From Halorubrum laminariae (lineage in GTDB: Archaea; Halobacteriota; Halobacteria; Halobacteriales; Haloferacaceae), in the NCBI RefSeq assembly GCF_024494655.1, contig NZ_JANHDL010000003.1, forward strand, positions 62,001-126,000: 64,000 bases of DNA, read 5' to 3'. The first letter of the stretch is position 1. The number at the start of each line of letters is the position of its first letter. A program made the position numbers and the translations under genes. The notes below the pieces were generated by a model. It made no database searches and had not been told where the DNA came from. It saw only the letters and a program-made list of their open reading frames with translations. Positions 62,860 to 64,000 of this stretch are shown piece by piece.

Positions 62860-63205
62860 GACGACCACCGCAAGAACGGGCGGAACGTCGCGGGTACGGT
62901 GGGACGTTCGACCGGTCGAACGCAGCGGCCTGCGTCGCCCGGCCGAACCGAATCGTGTGCCTCCGATCGGGACCGATGCGAGCGTGCATTCCCCCGGTCC
63001 CCAGATCCCGGGACCGCTCCCAGCCCTAACCCCGAAGCCCCCCTCGCGGAGCCGTCGGTGGCCCGACAGGGGATACTTCAACGGGGGATCGAGGGATATG
63101 CACGCCGCTCGCTGGACCACGACGATCGGACACGCGTCGCCGCGTCTGCGTCGTTTCCGCCGTGTTTCGACGCGATCACCACTACTGTTCTTGTCGCTTC
63201 TGCCG

Positions 63206-63928
63206 TTAGCTGTCGTCGTCGCTTCCGTTGCTTTCGCCGCCGTCTTCTCCCTCATAGGAGACCTCGATACCGCTCGGCACGGGACGGAGGAGGTACGATT
63301 CGGTGCCGCGGCGGACAGGTGCGAAGTCGGCGATGAAGCTCGTTCGCGCGTTCTCTCGCACTTCAAACTGCTCATTGAACGTGAGCGGAGCGTTCCCCGG
63401 AAGATCGATGGATGCCTCATCGCCGCCGGAGAGCGTCCCGTCGACGGCCGAGACGTCAAGCTGGAGGAACTGGTAGGTTCCGACCGCCAGTTCGCGCTCG
63501 TCGATGAGTTGCGTCTCGCCGTCCTGTAGCTGGACGAGGTCTGCCTCCTGTGGCTCGTCGAATTCGAAATACTCGCGACCGGCCGGTTCGTCCTCGTCGT
63601 CTTCGCTGTCCGTCTGATTCGCGCCTCCGTCGTCCGTTTGCGTGTCGTCAGTGTCGTTTGCGCTGTCCGCGTCGTCTGCGCCGTCCGTCTGCGTTTCGTT
63701 AGCGCTGCTTTCTGCGCCCTCGGGGCCGAGCCAGATCCCCTCGATGGTGACCACGAGCGACTCGAAGTCGGCGATGTCCGCCGGCTGGTCGGTTACCCGT
63801 GTCGCCAGCGTTCCGGTCGCCGTGCCGACGCAGCCGGCGAGGCCGACGGTCGCGAGTGCGGCGGCACCGGTGGTCTGCAGGTAGCGCCGCCTGCCGAGTG
63901 CGCCGAGGTCTGTGAGCCGATCGGACAC
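63206..63928 (-). CDS. DUF4382 Tat lipoprotein
   Basis: The 240-residue protein starts with GTG. It has LGRRRYLQTTGAAALATVGL and LAGC (lipobox near residue 32), a beta domain with DFESLVVTIEGIWL, a low-complexity Asp/Asn/Thr insert (residues 70-115) and GTYQFLQLDVSAVDGTL. DUF4382 proteins are surface carbohydrate-binding-like folds of unknown role. The insert is typical of haloarchaeal surface proteins. Confidence 0.85.
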   Translation of the reverse strand: MSDRLTDLGALGRRRYLQTTGAAALATVGLAGCVGTATGTLATRVTDQPADIADFESLVVTIEGIWLGPEGAESSANETQTDGADDADSANDTDDTQTDDGGANQTDSEDDEDEPAGREYFEFDEPQEADLVQLQDGETQLIDERELAVGTYQFLQLDVSAVDGTLSGGDEASIDLPGNAPLTFNEQFEVRENARTSFIADFAPVRRGTESYLLRPVPSGIEVSYEGEDGGESNGSDDDS

Positions 63929-63929
63929 G

Positions 63930-64000
63930 CTAGTCTCCTCCCTCCCCGCGAGCCGCGTCGCCGGCGATATCGCTCACCGCGTCGCCGAGACTATCGAGAT
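63930..64000 (-). CDS. 3' end of an unidentified gene
   Basis: A minus-strand frame enters from the window edge and reads LDSLGDAVSDIAGDAARGEG then GD and a TAG. It ends one base before the DUF4382 start, so it is likely the upstream gene of that operon. Too short to identify. Confidence 0.45.
   Translation of the reverse strand, partial: LDSLGDAVSDIAGDAARGEGGD

Overview
The window is about two thirds G+C and encodes very acidic proteins. It uses twin-arginine lipoprotein signals, TATA boxes about 26-30 bases before the start codon (leaderless transcripts), AglB, Orc1/Cdc6 and Vms1-like proteins. It is therefore haloarchaeal DNA. A Halorubrum-like genome is my best guess, but that is inference and not proven by the sequence. 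No rRNA, tRNA or CRISPR array was recognised.

Layout. 1-5.8 kb: ordinary chromosome (acetamidase fragment, CapA-like lipoprotein, MDR oxidoreductase, an AbrB/PIN toxin-antitoxin pair, a DUF368 lipid-phosphate flippase). 5.9-17.5 kb: an N-glycosylation locus with aglB, a membrane GT2, three GT4s, two sulfatase-like proteins and a Wzx-type flippase. The part from about 11.2 kb onward is lower in G+C and ends in a broken copy of the aglB 5' end, so it looks exchanged. 17.5-27.1 kb: a rearranged accessory block. It has two orc1/cdc6 genes, each with its own unrelated set of inverted origin-type repeats, three C-terminal fragments of one sugar nucleotidyltransferase, and three copies plus a remnant of a winged-helix/TumE-like gene pair. 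It also has IS-end-like sequences. 27.1-32.2 kb: a SWIM protein, a VapBC-type pair, IS remnants, a frameshifted DUF2249 gene, a FAH-family gene cut off at a junction, and more than 1 kb of A+T-rich non-coding DNA.

32.2-48.7 kb: a Tat-exported protein of seven pilin-like beta repeats, then a denitrification block: qNor, a small CGCGGH protein, a radical SAM/SPASM enzyme, DUF2249 proteins, an HTH_10 regulator, nosY-nosF-nosD-(membrane protein)-nosZ, and halocyanin. A CGAACA-TGTTCG palindrome of the kind bound by NarO lies about 40 bases before several of these genes and 70-100 bases before halocyanin and nosZ, so they probably form one anaerobic regulon that reduces NO to N2O to N2. 48.7-64 kb: housekeeping and conserved haloarchaeal genes (threonine synthase-like protein lacking the PLP lysine, Vms1-like hydrolase, HTH/PIN pair, rhodanese, cupin, epoxide hydrolase-like, sulfatase plus GtrA, two VTT-domain membrane proteins, pterin dehydratase, KaiC-like ATPase, NAD kinase, DUF4382 lipoprotein).

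Most notable: the paired orthogonal origins with triplicated gene tails and in-frame palindromic insertions; the IS605-like right ends that supply the stop codons of two unrelated genes; a tandem array of NarO-like sites; the seven-repeat Tat protein; and the lysine-less threonine synthase homologue.
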